From Demequina lignilytica (GTDB taxonomy: Bacteria > Actinomycetota > Actinomycetes > Actinomycetales > Demequinaceae), in NCBI RefSeq assembly GCF_030418305.1, contig NZ_JAUHPX010000001.1, forward strand, positions 434,001 to 498,000: a stretch of DNA of 64,000 bases, written 5' to 3'. A program made the position numbers and the translations under genes. The notes under the pieces are model-generated. The model searched no databases. It was given only the letters and a program-made list of their open reading frames with translations, and was not told the origin of the DNA. Shown piece by piece: positions 18,105 through 26,849 of this stretch (its first letter is position 1; every line of letters begins with the position of its first letter).

Positions 18105-18436
18105 GCGGGGGTCTCCTCCGTGTCGATGATCTGCTGGGCGAGCGTGAGGGCGGACACGGCGCGCGGCCACCCGGCGTAGAACGCGACGTGCGTGATGGCC
18201 TCGATGACCTCATCGCCGCTGAGGCCGTTCGCGAGGCCCATGGGGATGTGGGCCCTGAGCTGATCGACGTTGCCCGCCGTGACCAGGCTGGTGATGGTCA
18301 CCAGGCTGCGGTCGCGCGGGGACAGCGCGTCCGTCCGCGCCCAGACCTCGCCGAACAGGACGCGGTCGGTGAGGTCGACGAACGTGGGTGCGAAGTCCCC
18401 CATCATCCTCTGCATCGGTGTCTGCTGATCTGGCAT
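18101..18436 (-). CDS. Carboxymuconolactone decarboxylase family protein
   Basis: A 111-aa CMD/AhpD-fold protein. The signatures are FGEVWARTDALSPRDRSLVTI and the amphipathic LRAHIPMGLANGLSGDEVIEAITHVAFYAGWP. It lacks the CxxC pair of the peroxidase AhpD, so it is closer to the gamma-carboxymuconolactone decarboxylase branch; many such proteins have no known reaction. GGAAGGAG precedes the ATG. First gene of the CMD-cupin-DUF2255 operon and divergent from an XRE regulator with a shared palindrome upstream. Confidence 0.9.
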   Translation of the reverse strand: MPDQQTPMQRMMGDFAPTFVDLTDRVLFGEVWARTDALSPRDRSLVTITSLVTAGNVDQLRAHIPMGLANGLSGDEVIEAITHVAFYAGWPRAVSALTLAQQIIDTEETPA

Positions 18437-18519
18437 CTCGGCTCCTTCCGTGGACGGCGGTGACAGGTCGCACCGCGCGATGACTCCAGGACACCGCCAT
18501 CCCGCCGATCGGACCAGGC

Positions 18520-18543
18520 TCTGTCAGAGGTACCTCTGGCAGA
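18520..18543. promoter_or_regulatory. 24-bp palindrome between the CMD operon and the XRE regulator
   Basis: Each half reads TCTG-(T/C)-CAGAGGTA from its outer end; the two halves are exact complements except for one mismatch pair. It is centred on GGTACC and lies 38 bp upstream of the XRE gene start and 83 bp upstream of the CMD gene start. It is the natural candidate binding site for the divergent XRE regulator. Confidence 0.7.
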
Positions 18544-18581
18544 ACCTGCCTCCCGCACGCGCCGCGGCCTACCGTGGTGCC

Positions 18582-19463
18582 ATGACCACACGTGAAGAGG
18601 TGCGCGAGTTCCTGGTCTCCCGGCGCGCCAAGGTGACCCCCGAGATGGTCGGGCTGCCCGCCGGCGGCGCCCGCCGCGTGCCGGGGCTGCGGCGCGGGGA
18701 GGTCGCCGTGCTCGCGGGCGTGAGCGTCGAGTACTACACCAAGCTGGAGCGCGGCGACCTGCGTGGCGTCTCGGACGAGGTGCTCGAGGCCATCGCGTCG
18801 GCGTTGCGGCTCGACGAGGCCGAGCGCTCGCATCTGTTCGACCTGGCCCGCCACGCGAACGTGGGAACCCGTCCTCGCCGGCGGCCGTCCCCCGCCCGGG
18901 GCGTGCGGCCCAGCCTGCTGCACCTGGTCGACTCGATCACCGAGGGGGCCGCGGTGCTGGGGAACCTGCGCGGTGACATCGTCGCGACCAACGCGCTCGC
19001 ACGCGCCCTCTACGACCCCGTCTACCGGTCGCAGCAGGACCCCGTCGGCTACCCACGGTTCATCTTCCTCGACCCCGCCTCGCGCGACTTCTACCCCGAT
19101 TGGGAGCAGATCGCGGACGGCTCGGTCGCCAGCATGCGGACGGTCGCCGGACGGCACCCGTTCGACCGCACCGTCACGGACCTGGTGGGCGAGCTGTCGA
19201 CGCGGTCCGAGGAGTTCCGCACCCGATGGGCCCGGCACGACGTGCGCCTGCACATCGAGGGCATCAAGCGCATCCATCACCCCGTGGTGGGGGCGCTGGA
19301 GCTGGAGTACAACGTGGTCGAGCTGCCCGCCGACGACGGCCTCAACCTGACCGTCTACACCGCCGCGCCGGGGTCGGACTCGGCGGAGAAGCTCGCGCTG
19401 CTCGCGAGCTGGTGGGCGTCCGAGAGGTCCGCCGTGGAGGAAGCCTCCCGCACGATCAGCTGA
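18582..19463 (+). CDS. XRE-family helix-turn-helix regulator with MmyB-like ligand domain
   Basis: A 293-aa regulator. The N-terminal HTH is recognisable (VPGLRRGEVAVLAGVSVEYY and KLERGDLRGVSDEVLEAIAS, about 33-72). It is followed by the MmyB-like ligand-binding domain (LLHLVDSITEGAAVLGNLRGD, RFIFLDPASRDFYPDWEQIA, HHPVVGALELEYNVVELP). This architecture is common in actinobacteria beside small oxidoreductase genes. It is divergent from the CMD-cupin-DUF2255 operon and probably regulates it through the palindrome in between. It converges on the ROK gene with an 8-nt overlap. No strong SD is visible before the ATG. Confidence 0.92.
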   Translation: MTTREEVREFLVSRRAKVTPEMVGLPAGGARRVPGLRRGEVAVLAGVSVEYYTKLERGDLRGVSDEVLEAIASALRLDEAERSHLFDLARHANVGTRPRRRPSPARGVRPSLLHLVDSITEGAAVLGNLRGDIVATNALARALYDPVYRSQQDPVGYPRFIFLDPASRDFYPDWEQIADGSVASMRTVAGRHPFDRTVTDLVGELSTRSEEFRTRWARHDVRLHIEGIKRIHHPVVGALELEYNVVELPADDGLNLTVYTAAPGSDSAEKLALLASWWASERSAVEEASRTIS

Positions 19464-20607
19464 CGGGCGCGCTGACCAGCCCCCGCAGCGACGACTGGAT
19501 CGCCACCGTCGCGGCACCGCGCGCCCAGCGGGAGAAGCCGGAGCGGTCGAGGCGGAGATCGAGAGGATGCGCGTCCGGATCGCGGTCCTCGTCGAGCTGG
19601 GCCCTCATGGCCTCGCCCGCGACGTCCAGCACGGCCAGGCCCTCACCGCTGAGCACGATGGTCTCGACCATCGCGAGATTGGCGACCAGGCCGAGCAGGC
19701 GTCCCACGCCACGGGCCGCGGACGCGATGATCTCGGCGCAGACGGGCTCGCCCTCCCGAGCCAGGTCGAGCACCTCGCCGAACGTCACGGTCCGCTGGAG
19801 CCCGATGCTCGCCTGCGCGACGATGCTGGGGATGGTCACGAGCGCGGTGGAGCAGCCGCGGTGCCCGGCGAAGCAGCGTGGGCCGCTCGGGTCGAGCGGG
19901 ATGTGCCCGGCGAGACCGAGTCCCATGTCGCGGGTGCGGACCACACGGTCGTGGCGCACCATGCCGAGCCCGATCCCGGCGCCGATGGTCACCACCGCGA
20001 AGTCCTCGAGCCCGCGGGCCTCGCCGAACCAGTGCTCGCCGGCCGTGAGCGCCGACAGATCGTTGTCGATCACCACGGGAGCGCGGACCTCCGCCTCGAC
20101 CAGCGGCCCGAAGGCCACGTGGCGCCAGCCGAGGAACGGCGCCCGGTCGACCGTGCTGCCATCCGCCGCGCTGCCACCGAGCGACACCCCGACACCGACC
20201 AGCGCGCGTCCGCCCGCGAGCTCCAGCAGCAGGGACGCGACATCGCGAGCGACCTCGGCGGGCTCGTGAGAGGTCAGGTCGCGCTTCTCCGCGGCGACCT
20301 CGTTGGCGAGCATGTCGGTCACCACCGCGAACACCTCGTCCCCGGTGAGCTTCGCGCCCCCGTAGAGGCGGTCGCCGGGTGCGCCCACGAGCGGACGCGA
20401 CGGCCGTCCGGGACCTTCGAGCGCCTCGGATGTCTCGTGAACGAGTCCGCGATCGATGAGCGGCTTCACCGCGCGCGTCATGGTCGACTGCGACAGCGAG
20501 AGCCGTGACGCGAGCTCGGTGCGCGAGACGGGACCGTGCACCAGGATCGTGCTGAGGGCGGCGAGCTCCACGTCCCCACCTCGCGCGCCGAGCGTCTCCG
20601 TGCTCAC
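19456..20607 (-). CDS. ROK-family transcriptional regulator
   Basis: A 383-aa ROK protein with an N-terminal winged helix (HGPVSRTELASRLSLSQSTM and TRAVKPLIDRGLV, about 24-55), so a regulator rather than a sugar kinase. The sugar-binding half is visible (VGVSLGG, VVIDNDLSALTAGEHWFG, TIGAGIGLGMV). The ROK zinc motif CxCGxxGC reads CFAGHRGC, lacking the second cysteine; this occurs in some ROK regulators and may alter metal binding. GTG start at 20607. It lies downstream of, and on the same strand as, the GH36/ABC operon, so it most likely controls alpha-galactoside uptake. Confidence 0.92.
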   Translation of the reverse strand: MSTETLGARGGDVELAALSTILVHGPVSRTELASRLSLSQSTMTRAVKPLIDRGLVHETSEALEGPGRPSRPLVGAPGDRLYGGAKLTGDEVFAVVTDMLANEVAAEKRDLTSHEPAEVARDVASLLLELAGGRALVGVGVSLGGSAADGSTVDRAPFLGWRHVAFGPLVEAEVRAPVVIDNDLSALTAGEHWFGEARGLEDFAVVTIGAGIGLGMVRHDRVVRTRDMGLGLAGHIPLDPSGPRCFAGHRGCSTALVTIPSIVAQASIGLQRTVTFGEVLDLAREGEPVCAEIIASAARGVGRLLGLVANLAMVETIVLSGEGLAVLDVAGEAMRAQLDEDRDPDAHPLDLRLDRSGFSRWARGAATVAIQSSLRGLVSAPVS

Positions 20608-20676
20608 CGTGGTCCCCCGACTCCCTTGTGTCCGCTGCTCAGGATGCCACAGCCCCCGCCGCTCCGGGCCGACCTG

Positions 20677-22809
20677 TCACGACACGCGCTCGACGACCAC
20701 GAGCACCGCCTGCTCGGGCCAGAGGACCGGCGGGCGCAGCCCCACCGACGCGAGTGCGGCGCCGCTGACCTCGAGCCCGTCGAGCCACGCGGGCCCGCGC
20801 CGCTGGACCGTGGCGGGCTCCGCGAACTGCTCGGCCCTCACGCGGTACCTCGCGGCCGGGTCGAGACCCGGCAGGCGGAACGACGCGGGGGTGGTCCCGG
20901 ACGTGGTGGTGCACTGCACGTACGCGAAGATCGCGCTCGCGCGGTCGTGCGCGACCACGCCGTGGACCACGGCGCTCGGATCGGGATGCTCGACCCGGAC
21001 CACCCGGCCGCCATGCAGCAGCCCTCGGTGGGCCCGGTAGAACGCGGTCCACTCGCGGAGCGCGGACAGCTCCTCCTCGGTCGCCTCCAGCAGGTTCCAC
21101 TCGATTCCCGCATGCCCGAACAGCGCGGTGACCGCACGCATCTGGATGCCGTGGCGCCGACCGGTGCCGTGCGAGATGGTGGGCCCCACGTGGGTGCCGA
21201 GCATCTCGGGCGGGATCACCAGCGACGTCCAGCGCTGGATCTGCTGACGCTCGAGCGCATCGTTCTGGTCGGAGGTCCAGAACCGATCGGCGTGGAATGC
21301 CATGCCGAGGTCGATGCGGCCGCCGCCGGAGGCGCACGACTCGATCTCGAGGCCCGGGTTCCGGTCCTTGAGCTCGTCGAAGAGCCGGTAGAGCGCCTCC
21401 GTCTGGCGGCGCACCGCGGGAACGCCCTCATGCCCGGGGTCCGTGAGGAACCGGTTGTGGTCCCACTTGATGTAGTCGATGGAGTGCTCGGAGATCACGG
21501 CGTGGACCTGTTCGAGCACGTGCGCGTAGGCCTCGGGATTCGTGAGATCCAGCACCAGCTGGTGACGCGCGAGCGGCGGCACGCGGCCCGGCACCTGCAG
21601 GATCCAGTCGGGGTGGGCGCGGTAGACGTCGGAGTCGGGGTTGACCATCTCCCCCTCGAACCACAGCCCGAACTGCATGCCGTGCTCGCGCACCGCGGCC
21701 ACGAGCGGCCCGAGCCCGTCGGGCCACACGTCGGTGGAGACCACCCAGTCGCCCAGGCCCGACCAGTCGTCGCGGCGCGAGCCGAACCAGCCGTCGTCGA
21801 GCACGAACCGCTCGACGCCGACGGAGGCCGCGGTCGCGGCGAGGCGCGACAGCGTGTCGAGGTCGTGGTCGAAGTAGACGGCCTCCCACACGTTCAGCGT
21901 GACCGGGCGCGGCGTCGACGGGTGCGACGGACGCGAGCGCAGCCACGAGTGCGAGCGGGCACCCACCCCGTCGAGACCCTCGTCCGAGTAGAAGGCCGCG
22001 AGCGTGGGCGCACGGTAGGTGGCGCCGGGCTCGAGCTCGGCCTCTCCGGGCTCGATCAGCTCGCCGGCGCCCAGCGCGGCGCGGCCGGTGACGGCGCGTT
22101 CGGCGAGGTGACGGGAGCTCCCGGACCACAACAGTCCGACGCCCCAGGCCTCTCCCTCCTCGGTGGTCGTGGTCGGCGTCAGGGCGCACTGGACGATCGT
22201 GTAGTCGTGGCCCGAGCGGCCCTCGCGGCTCTCGCGCAGCCGCAGGCCCGGCGCGAACGCCAGCCGCTGCGGCTGACGCTCCTTGAGCCAGCGGCCCGTG
22301 AAGTCGAGCGTCTCGGTCGCGCGGTCGGGCACCGGCAACCAGAGCGCGAGCTCGTCGAGGGTGTACACCGTGTCACCGTCGTTGGTGAGCGCGGCGTCGA
22401 TCAGCAGCACGCCCTCGGGGCTGAGCGCCAGCACCAGCTCGAGCGACAGCTCGAGCGCCGTGTCGACCAGGGCGACCGTGCAGGCATCGTCCCTCACGGT
22501 CACTGCGGTCACCTCGAACAACGGCGAGAAGCCGGTGGCGCCGCGGTGGCCGCGGATCGCCGGCCGGCCGGTGAATCCGCGCGCGGACTCGCGAAGCATG
22601 CCGGGGTCGACCGGCTCGTCGAGGTCGCTGTGCGGGATGCCGCCGTCCTTCAGCGCGCGCAGCGCGTCGGCGTCGACGTCGCCGAGCGGCGCGCCCCAGT
22701 GCAGGACGACGGGGTAGCCGGAGGCGAGGTCGAGCACCAGCTCGACGCCGGCGCGGCGCAGGGTGACGGATCGCGCGGCATCCGTCTCGACGGCGGGGGT
22801 GACGGCCAT
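20677..22809 (-). CDS. Alpha-galactosidase, glycoside hydrolase family 36
   Basis: A 710-aa enzyme hydrolysing terminal alpha-galactosyl residues (melibiose, raffinose, stachyose, galactomannan fragments). GH36 motifs: the N-terminal beta-sandwich, then VLDDGWFGSRRDDWSGLGDW, GLWFEGEMVNPDSD, YIKWDHNR with the nucleophile Asp about residue 450, and the acid/base region TSDQNDALERQQIQRW (SDxxDxxxR, about 513-522). No signal peptide, so it acts on imported sugars. GGAGAG precedes the ATG. It lies 67 nt downstream of the binding-protein gene with a strong hairpin between, and upstream of the ROK regulator. Confidence 0.95.
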   Translation of the reverse strand: MAVTPAVETDAARSVTLRRAGVELVLDLASGYPVVLHWGAPLGDVDADALRALKDGGIPHSDLDEPVDPGMLRESARGFTGRPAIRGHRGATGFSPLFEVTAVTVRDDACTVALVDTALELSLELVLALSPEGVLLIDAALTNDGDTVYTLDELALWLPVPDRATETLDFTGRWLKERQPQRLAFAPGLRLRESREGRSGHDYTIVQCALTPTTTTEEGEAWGVGLLWSGSSRHLAERAVTGRAALGAGELIEPGEAELEPGATYRAPTLAAFYSDEGLDGVGARSHSWLRSRPSHPSTPRPVTLNVWEAVYFDHDLDTLSRLAATAASVGVERFVLDDGWFGSRRDDWSGLGDWVVSTDVWPDGLGPLVAAVREHGMQFGLWFEGEMVNPDSDVYRAHPDWILQVPGRVPPLARHQLVLDLTNPEAYAHVLEQVHAVISEHSIDYIKWDHNRFLTDPGHEGVPAVRRQTEALYRLFDELKDRNPGLEIESCASGGGRIDLGMAFHADRFWTSDQNDALERQQIQRWTSLVIPPEMLGTHVGPTISHGTGRRHGIQMRAVTALFGHAGIEWNLLEATEEELSALREWTAFYRAHRGLLHGGRVVRVEHPDPSAVVHGVVAHDRASAIFAYVQCTTTSGTTPASFRLPGLDPAARYRVRAEQFAEPATVQRRGPAWLDGLEVSGAALASVGLRPPVLWPEQAVLVVVERVS

Positions 22810-22831
22810 GGGGTCTCTCCTGTGGGAAGGT

Positions 22832-22868
22832 CCCCTCCGCCGGGACGGGTCGCGTCCCGGCGGAGGGG
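22832..22868 (-). terminator. Strong hairpin between the sugar-binding-protein gene and GH36
   Basis: CCCCTCCGCCGGGACG (22832-22847) pairs perfectly with CGTCCCGGCGGAGGGG (22853-22868), a 16-bp stem with a 5-nt loop, starting 8 nt after the binding-protein stop. It probably stabilises the 3' end of the binding-protein mRNA and partly terminates transcription, lowering expression of the downstream galactosidase relative to the binding protein. Confidence 0.7.
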
Positions 22869-22876
22869 GGCGGTGA

Positions 22877-24244
22877 TTACTCGAACAGCGCGTTGACGCT
22901 CGCGTTGGCGTCGACCAGGGTGTCGGTCCCGGCGGCGCCCGACATGATCGCCTCCATGACGGGCGTCATGATCGCGTTGACGTCGGACTTGAAGTCGGTG
23001 ATCGGGTAGAGCACGGTGGTGCCGTCCTCGACGTGACCGGTGAACGCGTTGACGTCGACGCCCTTGGCCTCGAAGGCGGCGATGGCCTTCTCGGTCGAGG
23101 TCTTGACCGCGGGGAACACCACGGCGGACTCGGCGACCACGTCCTGGCACTCCGCGGAGCCCAGGTACTTGACCCACTCCCATGCGGCGTCGGGGTTGTC
23201 CGTCCCGGCGACGATGTTGTCGGCGAGACCGTTCAGCATGGACCAGCTCGCGCCATCCGGACCCACCGGCGTCGCCGCGACGGCCGGGGTGAAGGTGTCG
23301 CTCGCGGCACCGAAGACGTAACCGGTCATCCACGAGCCGTTCGGCACCATCGCGGCCTTGCCCGCGATCAGCTGGTCGGCCCAGCTGATGCCCTCCTGCG
23401 CGGCGAAGGTGGGCATGTAGCCCTTCTCCACCAGCGAGTACCACCAGTCGATGGTGTCCGCGAACGCCGGGTCGTCGTAGTTGTACGTGGTGCCCCAGGC
23501 CTCGTCGGTCTGCGCCCAGCCGAGCGACGCGGTCAGGAACGTCCACTGGGTCTGGCCGTCGGCGCCGCCGGAGCCCTCCATCCACAGACCGTAGGTCTCG
23601 ACGCTGGTCTTGTCGAAGCCGTCCTCGTCGCCACGCACGCCGTTGGTGTCGATGGTCATGTGGGCGATGAACTCCTCGTAGGTGCCCCCGTCCTCGGGGT
23701 TCCACGTGAGGTTCTGCACGTCCTCGGCGGTGTAGCCGGCGGCCTCGGTCATCTGCTCGTTGTAGAACAGCGAGATGGTGTCGAAGTCCTTGGGCAGGCC
23801 GTACTGCTCGCCCTCGGGGCTCTGCCACAGCTCGACCAGGCCGTCCTGGTAGATCGACATGTCGAGGCCGTCGCGCTCGATGTACTCGTCGAGGGCGAGC
23901 ACCTGTCCGTTCTTCTGGAACTCGGGGTAGTAGGCGACGTGGCTGGTGAAGACGTCGTAGTTCTCGCCTGAGACGAAGCCGGTGGTGATCTTGCTCCAGT
24001 AGTCGTCCCAGCCGATCTGCTCGATGTCGACCACGTACTGCGGGTTCGCGGCGGCGAAGTCGTCGGCGCACTGCTGGTAGGCGGGCAGCTGGTTCGAGTC
24101 CCACAGCCCGTAGCTGATGGTGGTGACGTCGCCGCCGCCGTCGGTGCCGGAGCTCGAGCCGTCGTCGGAGCCGCCGCTGCTGCAGCCGGCCAGGGCGCCC
24201 ACAGCGAGTGCGAGCGTGGTGCTGAGGATGATGGACTTCTTCAT
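22877..24244 (-). CDS. Sugar ABC transporter substrate-binding lipoprotein
   Basis: A 455-aa family-1 extracellular solute-binding protein. The lipoprotein signal ends at the lipobox ALAGC with Cys21, then a Ser/Gly/Asp-rich linker. The mature part has typical features: ISYGLWDSNQLPAYQQ, QYVVDIEQIGWDDYWSKI, FDTISLFYNEQMTEAAGY, GKAAMVPNGSWM and DNPDAAWEWVKYLGS. It captures the sugar outside the membrane for the two permeases encoded just upstream. AAGGAGG precedes the ATG. Genomic linkage to GH36 suggests an alpha-galactoside ligand. Confidence 0.95.
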   Translation of the reverse strand: MKKSIILSTTLALAVGALAGCSSGGSDDGSSSGTDGGGDVTTISYGLWDSNQLPAYQQCADDFAAANPQYVVDIEQIGWDDYWSKITTGFVSGENYDVFTSHVAYYPEFQKNGQVLALDEYIERDGLDMSIYQDGLVELWQSPEGEQYGLPKDFDTISLFYNEQMTEAAGYTAEDVQNLTWNPEDGGTYEEFIAHMTIDTNGVRGDEDGFDKTSVETYGLWMEGSGGADGQTQWTFLTASLGWAQTDEAWGTTYNYDDPAFADTIDWWYSLVEKGYMPTFAAQEGISWADQLIAGKAAMVPNGSWMTGYVFGAASDTFTPAVAATPVGPDGASWSMLNGLADNIVAGTDNPDAAWEWVKYLGSAECQDVVAESAVVFPAVKTSTEKAIAAFEAKGVDVNAFTGHVEDGTTVLYPITDFKSDVNAIMTPVMEAIMSGAAGTDTLVDANASVNALFE

Positions 24245-24345
24245 CGAGGTCCCTCCTTGGGTGTGTGGTGGTGGGGTGGGATGGGTGGTGCGGGAGGAGA
24301 TGCGCCGGGTGGCGCCACCGGGACGATGCGGCGGGCGGGCGCCCG

Positions 24346-25284
24346 CTACTTCACCCCGGACGATTGGATCGAGCCGACGATGCGGCGGCCGAAGATGAGC
24401 ACGAGGATGAAGATCGGGATCGCCGCGATCAGCGAGCCGGCCATGAGGCCCGCCCAGTCGGGGCTGCCCTGCGGCGTCTGGGAGCGGAAGATGCCCAGGC
24501 CGACGGTGAGCAGCGTCGACTCCTCGGTCTGGCCGATCAGGAGGGGCCAGAGGTAGTCGTTCCAGTAGAAGATGAACTGGAGGATGCCGATGGTGATGAT
24601 CTGCGGCATGACGATCGGCAGGGCGATGCGGGAGAAGATCCTCCACTGACCGGCTCCGTCGATGACCGCGGCCTCGATGAAGCTGCGGTTCACCCCCAGG
24701 AAGAACTGGCGCAGGAAGAACACGACGAAGGGTGAGAAGAACATCGCCGGCAGCGCGATTCCGAGGTAGCTGTTGAGCAGCCCGAGGTCGCGCACCAGGA
24801 GGAAGTTCGGGAGCAGCGTGAACATGCCCGGCACGAGCAGGGCGACGAGGAAGATCCCGAAGACCACCTCGCGGCCGCGCCACTCGAGGATCGCGAACGC
24901 GTAGGCCGCCATCGCGCTGAGCAGCACCTGGAAGACCGTGATCAACGTGCAGACGATCACGGAGTTGATGAGGTACTGGGCGAAGTTGATGTCCCCGACG
25001 GAGCCGCCCTCCGCGAGCGCGTCGGCCGTGGACTGCAGGCCGAGCACGCGCTGGATGGGGCCGAGCGTGGTGTCGACCGGCAGCAGGCTGAGCGGCTCGG
25101 AGAACATCGACCGGTTGTTGCTGAGCGCGGTGCGGAGCATCCAGTAGAACGGGAACAGGGTGCCGGCGACCACCAGGCCGATCGCGGTCCAGCCCAGCAC
25201 GCGCGCGATCGGGTTGCGGTGGTGTCCGACCGGGCGCTGCTTGCGTCCGGCACGGCGCGAGGGGGCGGGGGTCATGGTGGCCAT
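24346..25284 (-). CDS. Carbohydrate ABC transporter permease, MalG type
   Basis: A 312-aa inner-membrane permease with about six membrane segments. The first is GWTAIGLVVAGTLFPFYWML. The cytoplasmic EAA loop that contacts the ATPase is EAAVIDGAGQWRIFSRIALP, with the permease signature near the C-terminus (FYWNDYLWPLLI). Its start is one base past the stop of the MalF-type permease, and GGAG inside that gene serves as its SD; a second in-frame ATG three codons later is possible. No ATPase gene is in the operon, so a shared MsiK-type ATPase encoded elsewhere is likely. Confidence 0.94.
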   Translation of the reverse strand: MATMTPAPSRRAGRKQRPVGHHRNPIARVLGWTAIGLVVAGTLFPFYWMLRTALSNNRSMFSEPLSLLPVDTTLGPIQRVLGLQSTADALAEGGSVGDINFAQYLINSVIVCTLITVFQVLLSAMAAYAFAILEWRGREVVFGIFLVALLVPGMFTLLPNFLLVRDLGLLNSYLGIALPAMFFSPFVVFFLRQFFLGVNRSFIEAAVIDGAGQWRIFSRIALPIVMPQIITIGILQFIFYWNDYLWPLLIGQTEESTLLTVGLGIFRSQTPQGSPDWAGLMAGSLIAAIPIFILVLIFGRRIVGSIQSSGVK

Positions 25285-25285
25285 G

Positions 25286-26209
25286 TCAGCGCTCCAGATC
25301 CGACTGGTTGGCGCGAAGCACCCGCATCTGCACGAGCGCGATCACCGCCAGGATGATCATGAGGATCACGGACAGGGCGCTGGCGTAGCCGAAGTCGAAC
25401 CGCGTGAACGCCCTGTCGTAGATGTAGTAGGTGATCGCGTTGGTCGCGTCGACCGGGCCGCCCTGCGTGGTCACGGCGATGGTGTCGAATATCTGGAAGG
25501 ACCCGACCACGGTGACCACCAGCACGAACGCGAGCACGGGACGCAGCAGCGGCATCGTGATCGAGCGGAACACGCGCCACTCCCCCGCGCCGTCGACGGC
25601 GGCGGCCTCGTAGACGTCGCCGGGGATGGCCTGCAGGCCGGCGAAGATCAGCAGGGTGGTGTACCCGAGGTGCCGCCACACGTTGACCAGCGCGATGGTG
25701 GTCATGGCGTACTGCTGGTCGCCGAAGAAGCCGATGCGATCGAGCCCGATCGCGTCCAGCGCGGAGTTGATGAGGCCCAGGTTGTAGTCCGCGAGCCAGT
25801 ACCAGACCAGCGCGACGATCACGTTGGCGATCAGGTAGGGAAGCATCACCACGCCGCGGATCACCATCGACTTGGTGAACCGGTGGAGGAGCACCGCGAG
25901 GCCCAGCGCGGCGATGGTCTGGACCACGATGTTGATGAGGACGTACTGCAGCGTGACCACCATCGAGCGCCAGAACACGGGATCGCTCCCGATGCTCTGG
26001 TAGTTCTCGAGACCGACCCACTCGGGGTCGCTCAGCAGGTTGTAATCCGTGAAGCTGAGGTAGATGCCGCGCACCGCCGGCCACGCGAAGAACGCGATGA
26101 AGCCCAGCAGCGCCGGAAGCAGGAAGAGCAAGGCCGGGACCAGCTGTCCACGCTTGCGGGAGACCTTCGCCTTGCGGCGAGGGGTCCCCGTGAGAGGCAT
26201 CGTTGCCAC
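25286..26209 (-). CDS. Carbohydrate ABC transporter permease, MalF type
   Basis: A permease of about 307 aa with six predicted membrane segments, basic N-terminus and the features FAWPAVRGIYLSFTDYNLL, WVGLENYQSIG and the EAA loop EAAAVDGAGEWRVFRSITMP. First gene of the operon. The start is ambiguous: GTG at 26209 has an excellent SD (GGAGG at 26218-26222, 8 nt spacing), while ATG at 26200 would be 17 nt away and GTG at 26218 overlaps the SD itself. I chose 26209. Confidence 0.92.
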   Translation of the reverse strand: MATMPLTGTPRRKAKVSRKRGQLVPALLFLLPALLGFIAFFAWPAVRGIYLSFTDYNLLSDPEWVGLENYQSIGSDPVFWRSMVVTLQYVLINIVVQTIAALGLAVLLHRFTKSMVIRGVVMLPYLIANVIVALVWYWLADYNLGLINSALDAIGLDRIGFFGDQQYAMTTIALVNVWRHLGYTTLLIFAGLQAIPGDVYEAAAVDGAGEWRVFRSITMPLLRPVLAFVLVVTVVGSFQIFDTIAVTTQGGPVDATNAITYYIYDRAFTRFDFGYASALSVILMIILAVIALVQMRVLRANQSDLER

Positions 26210-26228
26210 TCGGATCACCTCCGAATAA

Positions 26229-26291
26229 CTTTCGTCTTGAAAGCAATCTACGGGCAGCCGAGGGGGCCGTCAAGTCGAAATCATCGAAAGT
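26229..26291. promoter_or_regulatory. Promoter/operator region of the alpha-galactoside operon
   Basis: The stretch upstream of the first permease is AT-richer than its surroundings. CTTTC-GTCTT-GAAAG (26229-26243) is an inverted repeat, and ACTTTCG (26228-26234) recurs inverted as CGAAAGT (26285-26291). These are candidate sites for the ROK regulator of the operon. 26292-26393 is the space between this promoter and the end of rnpB, with nothing else recognisable. Confidence 0.45.
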
Positions 26292-26393
26292 GGGCGCCTA
26301 TTGCTCTCGTTTTGGTAACAACAAGGTCACGATGACACGCTCTCGCCCACGGCGCGAGCGATCCGCGGCACGCGGGAGCAGCGGGCGTGAGAG

Positions 26394-26772
26394 CGGATGA
26401 GCTGGCCGATACGCCGGGTTCTGTCTCCCGGCCGCGTCACCGCGACCGGGGGGCGGCCATCCATCTAGGCCGTGGATTGCTCCACGGCTCAAGCAACCTA
26501 CCCGAGTGCTCGGGCGAGCAGCCCTCGAACGCACCCTGTCTGGTCTTGCTCCGGGTGGGGTTTACCTTGCCGCTCCTGTCACCAGTCGCGCGGTGAGCTC
26601 TTACCTCACCCTTTCACCCTTACCTCGCTCCCGAAGGCGCGAGGCGGTCTCCTCTCTGTGGCACTGTCCCGCGGGTCACCCCGGGTGGCCGTTAGCCATC
26701 ACCCTGCTCTACGGAGCCCGGACGTTCCTCGGGACCCCGAAGGGTCACGCGACCGCCTGGCCAGCTCATCCG
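26394..26772 (-). ncRNA. rnpB: RNase P RNA (bacterial type A)
   Basis: The catalytic RNA of RNase P, which trims tRNA 5' ends. On the minus strand the ends form a perfect 14-bp P1 helix: CGGATGAGCTGGCC at 26394-26407 mirrors GGCCAGCTCATCCG at 26759-26772. Between them are the conserved core elements: GAGGAACGTCCGGGCTCC near the 5' end, CAGGGTGATGGCTAACGG, ACAGTGCCACAGAGAG, GGTGAAAGGGTGAGGTAAGA, the GGTAAACCCCACC segment and the 3' AGATGGATGGCCGC plus GACAGAACCCGGCGTATCGG. Length about 380 nt fits actinobacterial rnpB. Exact termini are set by P1 and may be off by a few bases. Confidence 0.96.
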
Positions 26773-26849
26773 CGCCTCCAGGATACCGGGGACGATGCGC
26801 GGGTCGGGTCCGCGCATGCGCCAGGATGGGAGCGGGACAAGGAGGAACG

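Noticed and set aside
17335-18213. A single 292-codon minus-strand frame covering DUF2255 and the cupin
   Set aside because: Only the last 124 codons are DUF2255; the upstream part is out of frame with the real cupin gene. Three separate overlapping genes explain the region.
26472-26849. Upstream extension of the aminotransferase into rnpB (in-frame ATG at 26472)
   Set aside because: The extra 126 codons read antisense through the RNase P RNA; ATG 26850 has a strong SD and gives the full family length.
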